This document shows, one piece after another, positions 7,121 through 14,862 of a stretch of 64,000 nucleotides of DNA (its first letter is position 1; each line of letters begins with the position of its first letter). The stretch lies in assembly GCA_033721915.1 (NCBI GenBank), contig JAWWAC010000003.1, forward strand, positions 65,634-129,633. Reading direction: 5' to 3'. The translations under genes and the position numbers were made by a program. The DNA is from REBR01 sp033721915 (GTDB taxonomy: Bacteria > Pseudomonadota > Gammaproteobacteria > Pseudomonadales > Oleiphilaceae). Under the pieces are notes generated by a model. It had not been told where the DNA came from and made no database searches. It saw only the letters and a list, made by a program, of their open reading frames with translations.

Positions 7121-9649
7121 TCAGCCGGCCACCGCAATGAGTTTTTCCTCGGGGCTCATGGCCTTGGGGCGCTTCTGGCCGCGCTCCGTGACCCACTGCT
7201 GGACCGGGTCCTCCCGCTCGTCGTTGACGAACTCGCGGAAGCGGCGCAGCTTTTCCGGGTCGCTCAGGGCGCTCTGCCACTCGCACTGATAGGTGTCGAT
7301 CACATGGGCCATCTGGGCTTCCAGCTCGGCACCGATGCCCAGGCTGTCGTTGATCACCACGTCCTTGATGTAATCCAGCCCCCCTTCCAGGTTTTCCAGC
7401 CACACGGAGGTGCGTTGCAGCCGGTCTGCGGTGCGCACATAGAACATCAGGTAGCGGTCGATGTACTGCACCAGTGTCTGGTCGTCCAGGTCCGTGGCGA
7501 ACAGGTCCGCGTGGCGAGGCCGCATGCCGCCGTTGCCGGAGACGTACAGGTTCCAGCCGTTTTCCGTGGCGATCACGCCGATGTCCTTGCTCTGGGCCTC
7601 GGCGCATTCACGGGTGCAGCCGGAGACCCCCATCTTCAGTTTGTGGGGCGAGCGCAGGCCCTTGTAGCGGTTCTCCAGGAAGATGGCCATGCCGACACTG
7701 TCCTGCACCCCGTAGCGGCACCAGGTGCTGCCGACACAGGACTTCACCGTGCGCAGTGACTTGGCGTAGGCGTGGCCGGTCTCGAAGCCGGCATTCAGCA
7801 GTTCTTCCCAGATCAGCGGCAGCTGGTTGAGGCTGGCACCGAACAGGTCCACCCGCTGGCCACCGGTGATCTTGGTGTAAAGGCCGTAACGTTTGGCCAC
7901 ATCCCCCAGCACCATCAGCTTCTCCGGCGTGATCTCGCCACCGGCGATGCGGGGCACGATGGAGTAGGTGCCGTTTTTCTGCATATTGGCCATGAAGGTG
8001 TCGTTGGTGTCCTGCAGCGGCACATGGTCCGGCTCGTGCACATGCTCGTTCCAGTAGGAGGCCAGTATGGAGCCCACGGCGGGCTTGCAGATGTCGCAGC
8101 CACGGCCTTTGCCGTGCTTGTCGATCAGCTCCCGGAAGGTGCGCACCTTGCCCACACGCACCAGGTGGTAGAGCTCCTGGCGGGTATGGGGGAAGTGCTC
8201 GCAGAGATCCTTGTTCACTTCGACACCACGGCTCTCCAGCTCAGACTCCACCACGTTCTTCAGCAGCGCGGCACAGCCGCCGCATCCGCTGCTGGCTTTC
8301 GTCTCCGCTTTGACCGTGCCCAGATCCTGGGCTCCCCCATCAATGGAGCAGCAGATGTCCCCCTTGGTGACGTTGTGGCAGGAGCAGATGGTCGCCGTCT
8401 CAGGCAGGGCATCGGCCCCCAGTGAGGGGGCGCCACCGGAAGAGTCCGGCAGTATCAGTGACTGGGGGTTCTCCGGCAGGTCAATGCCGTTGAGCATGTA
8501 CTGCAGCAGCGTGTCGTAGCGGCTGTTGTCCCCCACCAGCACCGCACCCAGTACCTTGCTGCGGTCCTGGCTGATCACCAGTTTCTGGTAAGTGCCGGCG
8601 GCCTCATCCAGGAAGCGTACGGTGCGGGCACCGGCGGTTCTGGCGTGGGCATCGCCGATGGAGCCCACATCCACCCCCAGCAGCTTGAGCTTGGTGCTCA
8701 TGTCCGCGCCGGTAAAGGCCGCCTCGCTGTTCCCGTTGAGGTGGGCGCTGAGGGTCTTGGCCATGGTGTAACCCGGGGCCACCAGGCCGAAAATCTGCTG
8801 GTTCCACAGGGCACACTCACCGATGGCGTAGATGGCCGGGTCGCTGGTAACGCACTGGTTGTTGACCACGATGCCGCCGCGCTCACCCAGTGCCAGGTCA
8901 CAGGCCCGGGCCAGTGTGTCCTGTGGGCGTATGCCGGCGGAGAAGACAATCAGGTCCGTTTCCAGGAAGTCCTCTTCGCCGAACTCCATGCGCAGGCGGT
9001 GCTCCTGTCCGGGCACGATGGCGGAGGTGGCCTTTTCGGTGTGCACCCGCACACCCAGCTCCTCGATCTTCTCCTTCAGTACCTGGCCGCCCTCGGCATC
9101 CAGCTGCACCGGCATCAGCCGGGGGGCAAATTCCACCACATGGGCTTCCAGGCCCAGCTGCTTGAGGGCGTTGGCCGCCTCCAGACCCAGCAGGCCGCCA
9201 CCGACGACCACCCCTTTCTTCACGCCTTCGGCGCTGGCACGGATGCCGTCCAGGTCTTCCAGTGTGCGGTAGACCAGGCAGTGTTCCCGTTCATGGCCCG
9301 GGATGGGGGGCACAAAGGGGTAGGAGCCGGTGGCCAGTACCAGTGCGTCGTAGGGGTACTCTCCCTGATCCGTGGTCACCACCTGTTTCTCGCGGTCGAT
9401 GCCGGTGACGCATTCCCCCAGATGGAGGTCAAAGCCCTGTTCCCCGTACCAGTCCGCTGGGGCAAGTGACAGATCCTCGTGGGTGGAGCCGTCGAAGTAT
9501 TCCGACAGGTGCACACGGTCGTAGGCGCAGAGTTTTTCCTCGCCGAAAACAGTCACCCTGTAGTCTTCAGCCGCTGGCGTACCGGCGAACTCTTCCAGGA
9601 AATGATGGCCAACCATGCCATTGCCGATCACGATCAGTTGCTTGCTCAT
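7121..9649 (-). CDS. nirB: Assimilatory nitrite reductase (NAD(P)H), large subunit
   Basis: An 842-residue cytoplasmic siroheme enzyme reducing nitrite to ammonium. Domain order: an FAD/NAD(P)H oxidoreductase (about 1-400; IGNGMVGHHFLEE for FAD and VVVGGGLLGLEAANAL for NAD); a BFD-like 2Fe-2S domain (CSCHNVTKGDIC and SSGCGGC, about 420-460), followed by another Cys-containing segment (GRGCDICKP); then the NiR/SiR ferredoxin-like and catalytic domains. The siroheme/4Fe-4S ligands are CVGSTWC (about 637-643) and GCTRECAEA (about 676-684). The start is the ATG at 9649. The gene lies between the NasC-like flavoprotein and nirD, so it is transcribed from the leader-controlled promoter at about 11130. 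It corresponds to nasB in Klebsiella nomenclature. Confidence 0.97.
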   Translation of the reverse strand: MSKQLIVIGNGMVGHHFLEEFAGTPAAEDYRVTVFGEEKLCAYDRVHLSEYFDGSTHEDLSLAPADWYGEQGFDLHLGECVTGIDREKQVVTTDQGEYPYDALVLATGSYPFVPPIPGHEREHCLVYRTLEDLDGIRASAEGVKKGVVVGGGLLGLEAANALKQLGLEAHVVEFAPRLMPVQLDAEGGQVLKEKIEELGVRVHTEKATSAIVPGQEHRLRMEFGEEDFLETDLIVFSAGIRPQDTLARACDLALGERGGIVVNNQCVTSDPAIYAIGECALWNQQIFGLVAPGYTMAKTLSAHLNGNSEAAFTGADMSTKLKLLGVDVGSIGDAHARTAGARTVRFLDEAAGTYQKLVISQDRSKVLGAVLVGDNSRYDTLLQYMLNGIDLPENPQSLILPDSSGGAPSLGADALPETATICSCHNVTKGDICCSIDGGAQDLGTVKAETKASSGCGGCAALLKNVVESELESRGVEVNKDLCEHFPHTRQELYHLVRVGKVRTFRELIDKHGKGRGCDICKPAVGSILASYWNEHVHEPDHVPLQDTNDTFMANMQKNGTYSIVPRIAGGEITPEKLMVLGDVAKRYGLYTKITGGQRVDLFGASLNQLPLIWEELLNAGFETGHAYAKSLRTVKSCVGSTWCRYGVQDSVGMAIFLENRYKGLRSPHKLKMGVSGCTRECAEAQSKDIGVIATENGWNLYVSGNGGMRPRHADLFATDLDDQTLVQYIDRYLMFYVRTADRLQRTSVWLENLEGGLDYIKDVVINDSLGIGAELEAQMAHVIDTYQCEWQSALSDPEKLRRFREFVNDEREDPVQQWVTERGQKRPKAMSPEEKLIAVAG

Positions 9650-9759
9650 AATGTTTCCTCGCTTCTCCCGGACCCGCAACAGGGTCCATTGATCCCGGGC
9701 GTTCTCCCCGCCGGCGCCGGTTACGGCGCATCGGGCAACGCCCTGTGTTTCGTCATCCT

Positions 9760-10998
9760 TCAGGCCGCTTGCGCCTCGCTTTCGTCGCCACAGTGGGCCT
9801 CGCCAAAGGCCAGAGCCTCCCGCCGGGGGGACAGGTCCGTCCCTGCCTGCAGGTGCCCAAGCAGCCAGGGCCCCGAGCGGGCATCGCCGTAGAGCACTGC
9901 CCCTACCAGGCGGTTATCCCGCAGCAGCAGGTGGCGGTATTCGCCGTGCAGGCGGTCGTGGTAGATAATGGATTCTGTGCCCTGGTCCGGTACCACCTGG
10001 CCGCAGGAGAACAGATCAATGCCGCTGATCTTCAGCCGGGTGGCGCTCAGGTCCGGGCTATAGGTGACCGGCTGACCCAGCAGCCGGGCGGCCAGAACCT
10101 GTGCCTGCTGGTGCACCGGGTCCACCAGGCCGAATGTCTGTCCGTCCAGTTCGCAGCATTCACCCAGTGCATGAATGCGCGGGTCGCTGCTGGTCAGGGT
10201 GTCGTCCACGGCAATGCCACGGCCGCACTCCAGTCCGGCGTCTTGCGCCAGTTCCCGGTTGGGGGTGATGCCGGTGGCGATCACCACCCGGTCCGCTTTC
10301 AGTGTGTCGCCACAGGCCAGTCGTACCCCCTGTACCTGTTGGTCGCCGAGGCAGGCGGCCACCCGGGTGTTGAGTCGCAGGGTCAGACCCCGGTCACAGA
10401 GGGTGTCGGCCAGCAGGGTCCCGGCCACCGGGTCCAGCTGGCGGTTGAGAAGATGACTGCTGCGGTGCAGCAGGGTGACGCTCATGCCCTGTTTACGCAG
10501 CCCTTCCGCCGCCTCAAGGCCGAGAAAGCCACCACCGATGACCACCGCAGAGCCGCCTTGCCGGGCCTGGTTCCGCAGCGCGCGGGTATCCGCCAGGGTG
10601 CGAAAGCCCTGCACGCCGGCCAGTGACTCGCCGGGAATGCCCAGTGGCGTGGGTCGCGATCCGGTGCTGATGACCAGCCGGTCATAACCGAAGCGCTCAC
10701 CGGCGGCGGTGATCACCTGCCGGTGATTCCGGTCTATGGTGGTGACCGGGTCACCGCTGTGTCGGCGGATGCCCTGTCGGGAGAACCAGTCACCCCGGCA
10801 CAGGGCCAGTGCCTTGTCATCCGCCTCACCGGCCAGCCAGTGTGAGAGCAGTATGCGGTTATAGGCCGGCTGTGGCTCTTCACCGATCACGGTGATCCGC
10901 CATGGGCAGTCCCCCCGCTCGGTGAGGGACTGCAGCAGACGCTGGGCGGCCATGCCGTGGCCGATCACCACCAGGTGCTGTCTGTCTGTGCTGTCCAT
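9760..10998 (-). CDS. nasC: FAD-dependent NAD(P)H oxidoreductase, NasC-like electron donor of nitrate reductase
   Basis: A 412-residue flavoprotein resembling the N-terminal part of NirB and the Klebsiella NasC subunit, which passes electrons from NADH to the NasA nitrate reductase. It carries the FAD motif VVIGHGMAAQRLL near residue 10, an NAD-binding VVIGGGFLGLEAAEGL (about 145-160) and VIATGITPN, plus ALGECCELDG near the FAD C-terminal signature. It lacks siroheme domains. The ATG at 10998 is preceded by a GGAG ribosome-binding site that immediately follows the U-tract of a leader terminator. It is first in the nasC-nirB-nirD unit, and NasA has the C-terminal BFD domain expected of the electron acceptor. 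Calling it NasC rather than a generic flavoprotein rests on this context. Confidence 0.88.
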   Translation of the reverse strand: MDSTDRQHLVVIGHGMAAQRLLQSLTERGDCPWRITVIGEEPQPAYNRILLSHWLAGEADDKALALCRGDWFSRQGIRRHSGDPVTTIDRNHRQVITAAGERFGYDRLVISTGSRPTPLGIPGESLAGVQGFRTLADTRALRNQARQGGSAVVIGGGFLGLEAAEGLRKQGMSVTLLHRSSHLLNRQLDPVAGTLLADTLCDRGLTLRLNTRVAACLGDQQVQGVRLACGDTLKADRVVIATGITPNRELAQDAGLECGRGIAVDDTLTSSDPRIHALGECCELDGQTFGLVDPVHQQAQVLAARLLGQPVTYSPDLSATRLKISGIDLFSCGQVVPDQGTESIIYHDRLHGEYRHLLLRDNRLVGAVLYGDARSGPWLLGHLQAGTDLSPRREALAFGEAHCGDESEAQAA

Positions 10999-11128
10999 GG
11001 GTTTTCTCCAAAAAAAAGGCGCCTGACTCCGGTAAGGGAGTGCAGGCGCCAATGCCAGGCTTGACCGTGATGTCTGTGGGATCGTGCGTCTGTGCCCGAC
11101 CCGTGATCGGGGATGACCCCGATATCTG
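10999..11128 (-). promoter_or_regulatory. Predicted antitermination leader of the nasC-nirB-nirD unit
   Basis: About 130 nt lie between the predicted sigma-54 start and the NasC-like ATG. It contains a strong hairpin (AUCGGGG and CCCCGAU arms) near the 5' end. A second hairpin (11080-11101) has a six-nucleotide loop, ACAGAC, with A at position 1 and G at position 4, as known for ANTAR-protein RNA targets. An intrinsic terminator comes last. NasT is the obvious candidate regulator. Pairings were found by eye. Confidence 0.72.
11010..11050 (-). terminator. Leader intrinsic terminator before the nasC-like gene
   Basis: On the minus strand, arms GGCGCCUGCACUCC and GGAGUCAGGCGCC (one bulged C) close a loop of six, followed directly by eight U. 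It ends 11 nt before the start codon, within the leader. It can therefore only act as an attenuator of the unit, not as an end-of-operon signal. Confidence 0.88.
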
Positions 11129-11138
11129 TTATGAAGAC

Positions 11139-11154
11139 TGCATCAACTGTGCCA
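11139..11154 (-). promoter_or_regulatory. Sigma-54 promoter of the nasC-nirB-nirD unit
   Basis: The minus strand reads TGGCACAGTTGATGCA. GG and GC are at the required -24/-12 spacing, with one mismatch to the TGGCACGNNNNTTGCA consensus. Transcription should begin near 11128. Confidence 0.87.
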
Positions 11155-11237
11155 GTTCAATAACCTGTTGTTTTGAGGGAGGTCCTGGTGGAAGCCGTGG
11201 GTGGACCTGCGGGTTATGGCCGCGGTTCTGGTGCAAT

Positions 11238-11277
11238 AACGGCGGCCTGCGCACCAGGGTGGTGCGAAAGCCGCCGT
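11238..11277 (-). terminator. Probable end-of-operon hairpin after the nitrate ABC importer genes
   Basis: GGCGGC plus CGCACCA pair with TGGTGCG plus GCCGCC, forming a long stem on the minus strand just past the nasD stop at 11289. The downstream sequence (GTTATT) is only weakly T-rich. It separates the importer operon from the next sigma-54 promoter. Confidence 0.5.
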
Positions 11278-11288
11278 GGGAGAGCTTC

Positions 11289-12143
11289 TCAGCCACCGCT
11301 GGCCGCTGTGGCCTTTGGCCGGCTTTCAGCCGACGGGGCAGAGCGTTGCAGTGGCTGCACCTTCTGCTGTTTTTCATAGAGAAAGCGCAGCACCTCCTGG
11401 CGCAGGTGGTTGTAATCGCCGTCCTCGGCCAGGGCCACACGGTCCCTGGGGCGGGGCAGGTCCACCCGGAGAATCTCGCCGATGGTGGCCTCCGGGCCAT
11501 TGGTCATCATCACGATCCGGTCCGACAGCAATACCGCCTCGTCCACATCGTGGGTGATCATGATCACGGTGCTGTTCAGGTCCCGCTGGATTGCCATCAG
11601 CGAGTCCTGCAGATGGGCCCGGGTCAGTGCATCCAGTGCGCCGAATGGCTCGTCCATCAGCAACACCTTGGGCTGCATGGAGAGTGCCCTGGCGATGCCC
11701 ACGCGCTGTCGCATGCCCCCGGAGAGTTCATCGGGGCGCTTTTCCAGTGCGTGTCCCATATGCACCAGCTCCAGGTTGTGGATGATCCAGTCCCGGCGCT
11801 CTTTTTTGTTCATGGTTTTACCGAACACCTGTTTCACCGCCAGCTCCACATTCTGGTAGGCGCTCATCCAGGGCAGCAGTGAGTGGTTCTGGAACACCAC
11901 GGCCCGCTCGGGGCCCGGCTCATTCACTTCACGGCCGTCGAGCAGGCAGCCACCCTGAGTGGCCTTGAGCAGTCCGGCGACAATGTTGAGCACCGTGGAC
12001 TTGCCACAGCCGGAATGGCCGATGAGGGAGACAAATTCCCCCTTTTCCATCTTCAGGTTGACCTTGTCCAGTGCCAGAAAATCTCCCTTGGGGGTAGGGA
12101 AGGACATGCTGACGGATGAGAGTTCGAGATGGAGCTTGTTCAT
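11289..12143 (-). CDS. nasD: Nitrate ABC transporter ATP-binding protein (NasD/NrtD type)
   Basis: A 284-residue ATPase energising nitrate uptake at the cytoplasmic face. It has Walker A GHSGCGKST, signature LSGGMRQRVGIARAL, Walker B VLLMDEPFGALD and the switch His in ITHDVDEAVLL. These match the NrtD/SsuB/TauB nitrate-sulfonate-taurine class. The ATG at 12143 (MNKLHLELSSVSMSF) is preferred because the upstream extension is low-complexity read-through of another gene. It follows nasE by 64 bp and ends the nasFED operon. The C-terminus has no NrtA-like domain, so this is the NrtD rather than the NrtC form. Confidence 0.94.
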   Translation of the reverse strand: MNKLHLELSSVSMSFPTPKGDFLALDKVNLKMEKGEFVSLIGHSGCGKSTVLNIVAGLLKATQGGCLLDGREVNEPGPERAVVFQNHSLLPWMSAYQNVELAVKQVFGKTMNKKERRDWIIHNLELVHMGHALEKRPDELSGGMRQRVGIARALSMQPKVLLMDEPFGALDALTRAHLQDSLMAIQRDLNSTVIMITHDVDEAVLLSDRIVMMTNGPEATIGEILRVDLPRPRDRVALAEDGDYNHLRQEVLRFLYEKQQKVQPLQRSAPSAESRPKATAASGG

Positions 12144-12207
12144 GACGTTTCTCCGGAGTCCGTGTTGGATCAGCCACCCCTGACTCCGGGGTGGCGGCTG
12201 GCTGTGT

Positions 12208-13200
12208 TTACTGTGTGGCCGAGGACTTGTCCCAGGACAGGGCACGCTGCAGCAGCAACATGCCACGGTCCAGCAGCAGGCCGATCACGCCGATGGCGAT
12301 CACCGCCACCATGATCCGGCTCAGTGAGGAGCTGCTGCCGTTCTGGAATTCATCCCAGATGAACTTCCCCAGCCCCGGATTCTGGGCCAGCATTTCCGCG
12401 GCAATCAGAACCATCCAGGCGATCCCCAGTGACAGGCGCATGCCGGTGAAGATCATGGGGATGGCCGATGGCAGCACCACCTGGCGCACATGGGTGAGAA
12501 ACGGCAGCCGCAGTACCTGGCTGACGTTGCGCAGATCCTGGCTGACGGAGTTCACCCCCATCATGGTGTTGATCAGTGTGGGCCAGAGGCTGCACAGGGA
12601 CACCGTGATCACCGAGGTGACAAAGGAGCGGGAGAACAGGGGGTCGTCGGTGACGTAGGTGGCCGAGACCACCAGTGTGACAATGGGCAGCCAGGCCAGT
12701 GGCGAGACCGGTTTGAACACCTGGATGATGGGGTTGACCGCGGCGTACAGGTGCCGGTTCATGCCCACCAGAATCCCCAGTGGCACCGCCACCAGTGTGG
12801 CCAGGCCAAAACCGGCCATGACGGTGGCCAGGCTGGTGAGGATCTGGTGGAAGAAGGTGGGCTGCCCGGAATAGGGCCGGATCTGGGTCTCCGCCTGTGG
12901 GTTGCGCTCCAGGATCTGTGCGTTGCGCTCCTGCTGCATGGCGATGAACTCACGAGCGCGCTGCTGCTCTTCCCGGTAATCCGCCCAGAGGTTGCCGGAC
13001 TGGTGCCACACATCCGCCGGCCCTGGCAGGCTGCCGATGGCGGTATTCACACTCTGTGAGGCCAGCTGCCACAGCAGCAGGAAGACGGCGATGCCGATGA
13101 TGGGCATGCCCAGGGTGCGCAGCAGGCCCGACAGGGAAAGGGACGGACTGCGCTGGCGCAGAAACGCACTCATGGTGGAAATGACCGGTGCCTGATTCAT
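12208..13200 (-). CDS. nasE: Nitrate ABC transporter permease (NasE/NrtB type)
   Basis: A 330-residue inner-membrane permease. A first helix (about 28-48) is followed by a long periplasmic segment rich in Gln and Arg (about 55-120). The binding-protein-dependent transport domain then runs from about 130 to 320, with the EAA-type loop around LPFLTHVRQVVLPSAIPMIF. The ATG at 13200 (MNQAPVISTMSAFL) has GGAG upstream and lies 10 bp after the nasF stop, so the two are co-translated. The presumed partners are NasF (binding protein) and NasD (ATPase). Confidence 0.93.
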   Translation of the reverse strand: MNQAPVISTMSAFLRQRSPSLSLSGLLRTLGMPIIGIAVFLLLWQLASQSVNTAIGSLPGPADVWHQSGNLWADYREEQQRAREFIAMQQERNAQILERNPQAETQIRPYSGQPTFFHQILTSLATVMAGFGLATLVAVPLGILVGMNRHLYAAVNPIIQVFKPVSPLAWLPIVTLVVSATYVTDDPLFSRSFVTSVITVSLCSLWPTLINTMMGVNSVSQDLRNVSQVLRLPFLTHVRQVVLPSAIPMIFTGMRLSLGIAWMVLIAAEMLAQNPGLGKFIWDEFQNGSSSSLSRIMVAVIAIGVIGLLLDRGMLLLQRALSWDKSSATQ

Positions 13201-13210
13201 GGTGCTCTCC

Positions 13211-14596
13211 TTATGGCTGCTCATCGCCCTTGAGGCCGATGGCAAAACTGTCGATGTAGGCGTTGGGCTTGCGCCCGTCAAAGGGCACGCCGTCGATAAA
13301 GTCGCTCTGTACCGGTTTGAAGCCGTCCATGTCGTCAAAGTCCGGGAAGTCGCCGGCGCTCATGTGGCCATCCGCGATCAGCGCCTCGGCCGCCTTGCGG
13401 TAGATGTCCGGGCGGTAGATGTCCCTGGCCTTCTGCATGTACCAGTCGTCGGGGCGCTGTTCCGTGAGCTGTCCCCAGCGGCGCATCTGGGTCATGAACC
13501 AGATGGCGTCGCTGTAGTAGGGGTAGGTGGCGTTGCGGCGGAAGAACACATTGAAGTCCGGCGCCTCACGCCTGTCGCCTTTCTCGTACTCGAAGGTGCC
13601 GGTCATGGAGTTGGCGATCACCTCCGCATCCGCCCCCACGTAACGGGAATCGGACAGAATCGCCACCGCCTCCTCGCGGTTGGCGTTGTTGTCCTTGTCC
13701 AGCCAGTGGGCGGCGCGGATCAGTGCCTTGACCACCCGGATATGGGTGTTGGGGTTCTCCTCGGCCCAGCTCTTGCTGACACCAAAGACCTTTTCCGGGT
13801 TGTAGGGCCAGATGTCGTGGTTGGTCACCACCGGCACGCCAATTCCGGAGAACACCGCCTGCTGATTCCAGGGCTCACCCACGCAGTACCCCTGAATGGT
13901 GCCGGCATCCATGGTGGAGGGCATCTGTGGTGGCGGTGTGACGGACAGCAGCACATCGGCGCCGCGCATACCGCTGTTGTCGCCTCGCCCTGGAGCGTAG
14001 AAGCCCGGATGCAGGCCGCCGGAGGCCAGCCAGTAGCGGATCTCGTAGTTGTGGGTGGAGACCGGGTAGACCATGCCCATGCGGAAGTTCTCCCCCTCAT
14101 CCTTGTAGGATTCCACCACCGGCTTCAGGGCGCTGGCGCTGATGGGGTGTGCGGGCTTGCCGTCTTCCCGGTTGGCCACATGGGGGCGCATCTGCTCCCA
14201 GACCCCATTGGAGACGGTAATGGCGTTGCCGTTGAGGTCCATGCTGAAGGCGGTGATGATGTCCGACTGGCTGCCGCCCACCCCCAGGCTGGCGCCGATG
14301 GGCTGTCCGGCCAGCATATGGGCCCCGTCCAGCTCGCCGCTGATGACCCGGTCGAGAAGCACCCGCCAGTTGGACTGTGCCTCCAGGTCCACAAAGAGCC
14401 CTTCATCGAAGAAGAAGTACTTTTCCGCGGCGATGGCCAGTGGCGCCATGTCCGTCAGCTTGATAAAGCCGAATGTCAGCTCCTCTTTTTCCGGCGGGCC
14501 GACCTCCGCCATCAGTGGAGCGGCGCAAAGGCTCAGTGCCAGTGTCAGTGGCGCCAGCAGCGAGAATCTGGATGATCCGGAGTGCCTGGGTTTCAT
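13211..14596 (-). CDS. nasF: Periplasmic nitrate-binding protein (NasF/NrtA/CmpA family)
   Basis: A 461-residue solute-binding protein delivering nitrate to NasE-NasD. The Sec signal peptide is visible (about residues 1-31, cleavage after PLMA). The mature part begins EVGPPEKEELTFGFIKLTD, with GELDGAHMLAGQPIGASLG and CVGEPWNQQAVFSGIGV as expected for NrtA. The ATG at 14596 is chosen because it begins the signal peptide and is preceded by GAGGAG, directly after the leader terminator U-tract. It is the first gene of nasFED and belongs to the same family as cytoplasmic NasS, encoded just upstream. Confidence 0.95.
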   Translation of the reverse strand: MKPRHSGSSRFSLLAPLTLALSLCAAPLMAEVGPPEKEELTFGFIKLTDMAPLAIAAEKYFFFDEGLFVDLEAQSNWRVLLDRVISGELDGAHMLAGQPIGASLGVGGSQSDIITAFSMDLNGNAITVSNGVWEQMRPHVANREDGKPAHPISASALKPVVESYKDEGENFRMGMVYPVSTHNYEIRYWLASGGLHPGFYAPGRGDNSGMRGADVLLSVTPPPQMPSTMDAGTIQGYCVGEPWNQQAVFSGIGVPVVTNHDIWPYNPEKVFGVSKSWAEENPNTHIRVVKALIRAAHWLDKDNNANREEAVAILSDSRYVGADAEVIANSMTGTFEYEKGDRREAPDFNVFFRRNATYPYYSDAIWFMTQMRRWGQLTEQRPDDWYMQKARDIYRPDIYRKAAEALIADGHMSAGDFPDFDDMDGFKPVQSDFIDGVPFDGRKPNAYIDSFAIGLKGDEQP

Positions 14597-14723
14597 GGTC
14601 TGTCTCCTCAAAAAAAACGCCCACACCCCGTGAGGGGTGCAGGCGTCGGTGCCGTATGGGTTCATTGTGTGCCGGACGTCGTGGTCCGGTTGCCATGACC
14701 GGGAGTCGGTTAATACATGTCAG
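14597..14723 (-). promoter_or_regulatory. Predicted antitermination leader of nasFED
   Basis: About 126 nt lie between the sigma-54 start and nasF. It contains a perfect 6-bp hairpin CCGGAC-CACGAC-GUCCGG (14672-14689). An overlapping alternative hairpin shares its CCGG arm, so the two are mutually exclusive. An intrinsic terminator and then the ribosome-binding site follow. This matches the layout of ANTAR-regulated nas leaders. Confidence 0.72.
14610..14645 (-). terminator. Leader intrinsic terminator before nasF
   Basis: On the minus strand, arms CGCCUGCACCCC and GGGGUGUGGGCG (12 pairs, two of them G-U) close a UCAC tetraloop, followed by eight U. It lies 14 nt before the nasF ATG, so it is an attenuator. 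Confidence 0.9.
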
Positions 14724-14732
14724 ATTCAGTTC

Positions 14733-14748
14733 TGCATCATGCGTGCCA
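14733..14748 (-). promoter_or_regulatory. Sigma-54 promoter of nasFED
   Basis: The minus strand reads TGGCACGCATGATGCA. All invariant GG/GC positions are present and there is one mismatch to the -24/-12 consensus. The predicted start is near 14722. Confidence 0.9.
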
Positions 14749-14810
14749 ATTATTAAGTTGCTGTTCTGGTGAGGAATTGTTTTCAGGTCGGCTCCGGGAG
14801 TCCCTGTTTG

Positions 14811-14836
14811 GGTGCAGTGCCAGCGTGCCCTGCACC
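14811..14836. other. Inverted repeat between nasS and the nasF promoter
   Basis: GGTGCAG (14811-14817) and CTGCACC (14830-14836) form a 7-bp inverted repeat with a 12-bp spacer, 63 bp upstream of the sigma-54 element. It could be an activator-binding enhancer (the TGCAC half-site is NtrC-like, although the arms point the opposite way to the classical dyad) or an RNA hairpin after nasS. There is no T-tract. Confidence 0.35.
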
Positions 14837-14862
14837 GTAAAGAGTCACTCAGGAGCGCCGAG

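Noticed and set aside
9745..10626. Long plus-strand open frame (about 290 codons) inside the NasC-like gene
   Set aside because: It is antisense to a clearly homologous flavoprotein, has no domain, and arises from GC-rich third positions that remove stops on the opposite strand.
13199..14575. 458-codon plus-strand open frame opposite nasF
   Set aside because: The minus strand encodes a complete nitrate-binding protein with signal peptide. The opposite frame is His/Val/Gly-rich without family features, a codon-bias shadow.
14811..14836. Classical NtrC binding site upstream of nasF
   Set aside because: TGCAC half-sites exist but their orientation and spacing do not fit the TGCACC-N5-GGTGCA dyad, so it is reported only as an inverted repeat.
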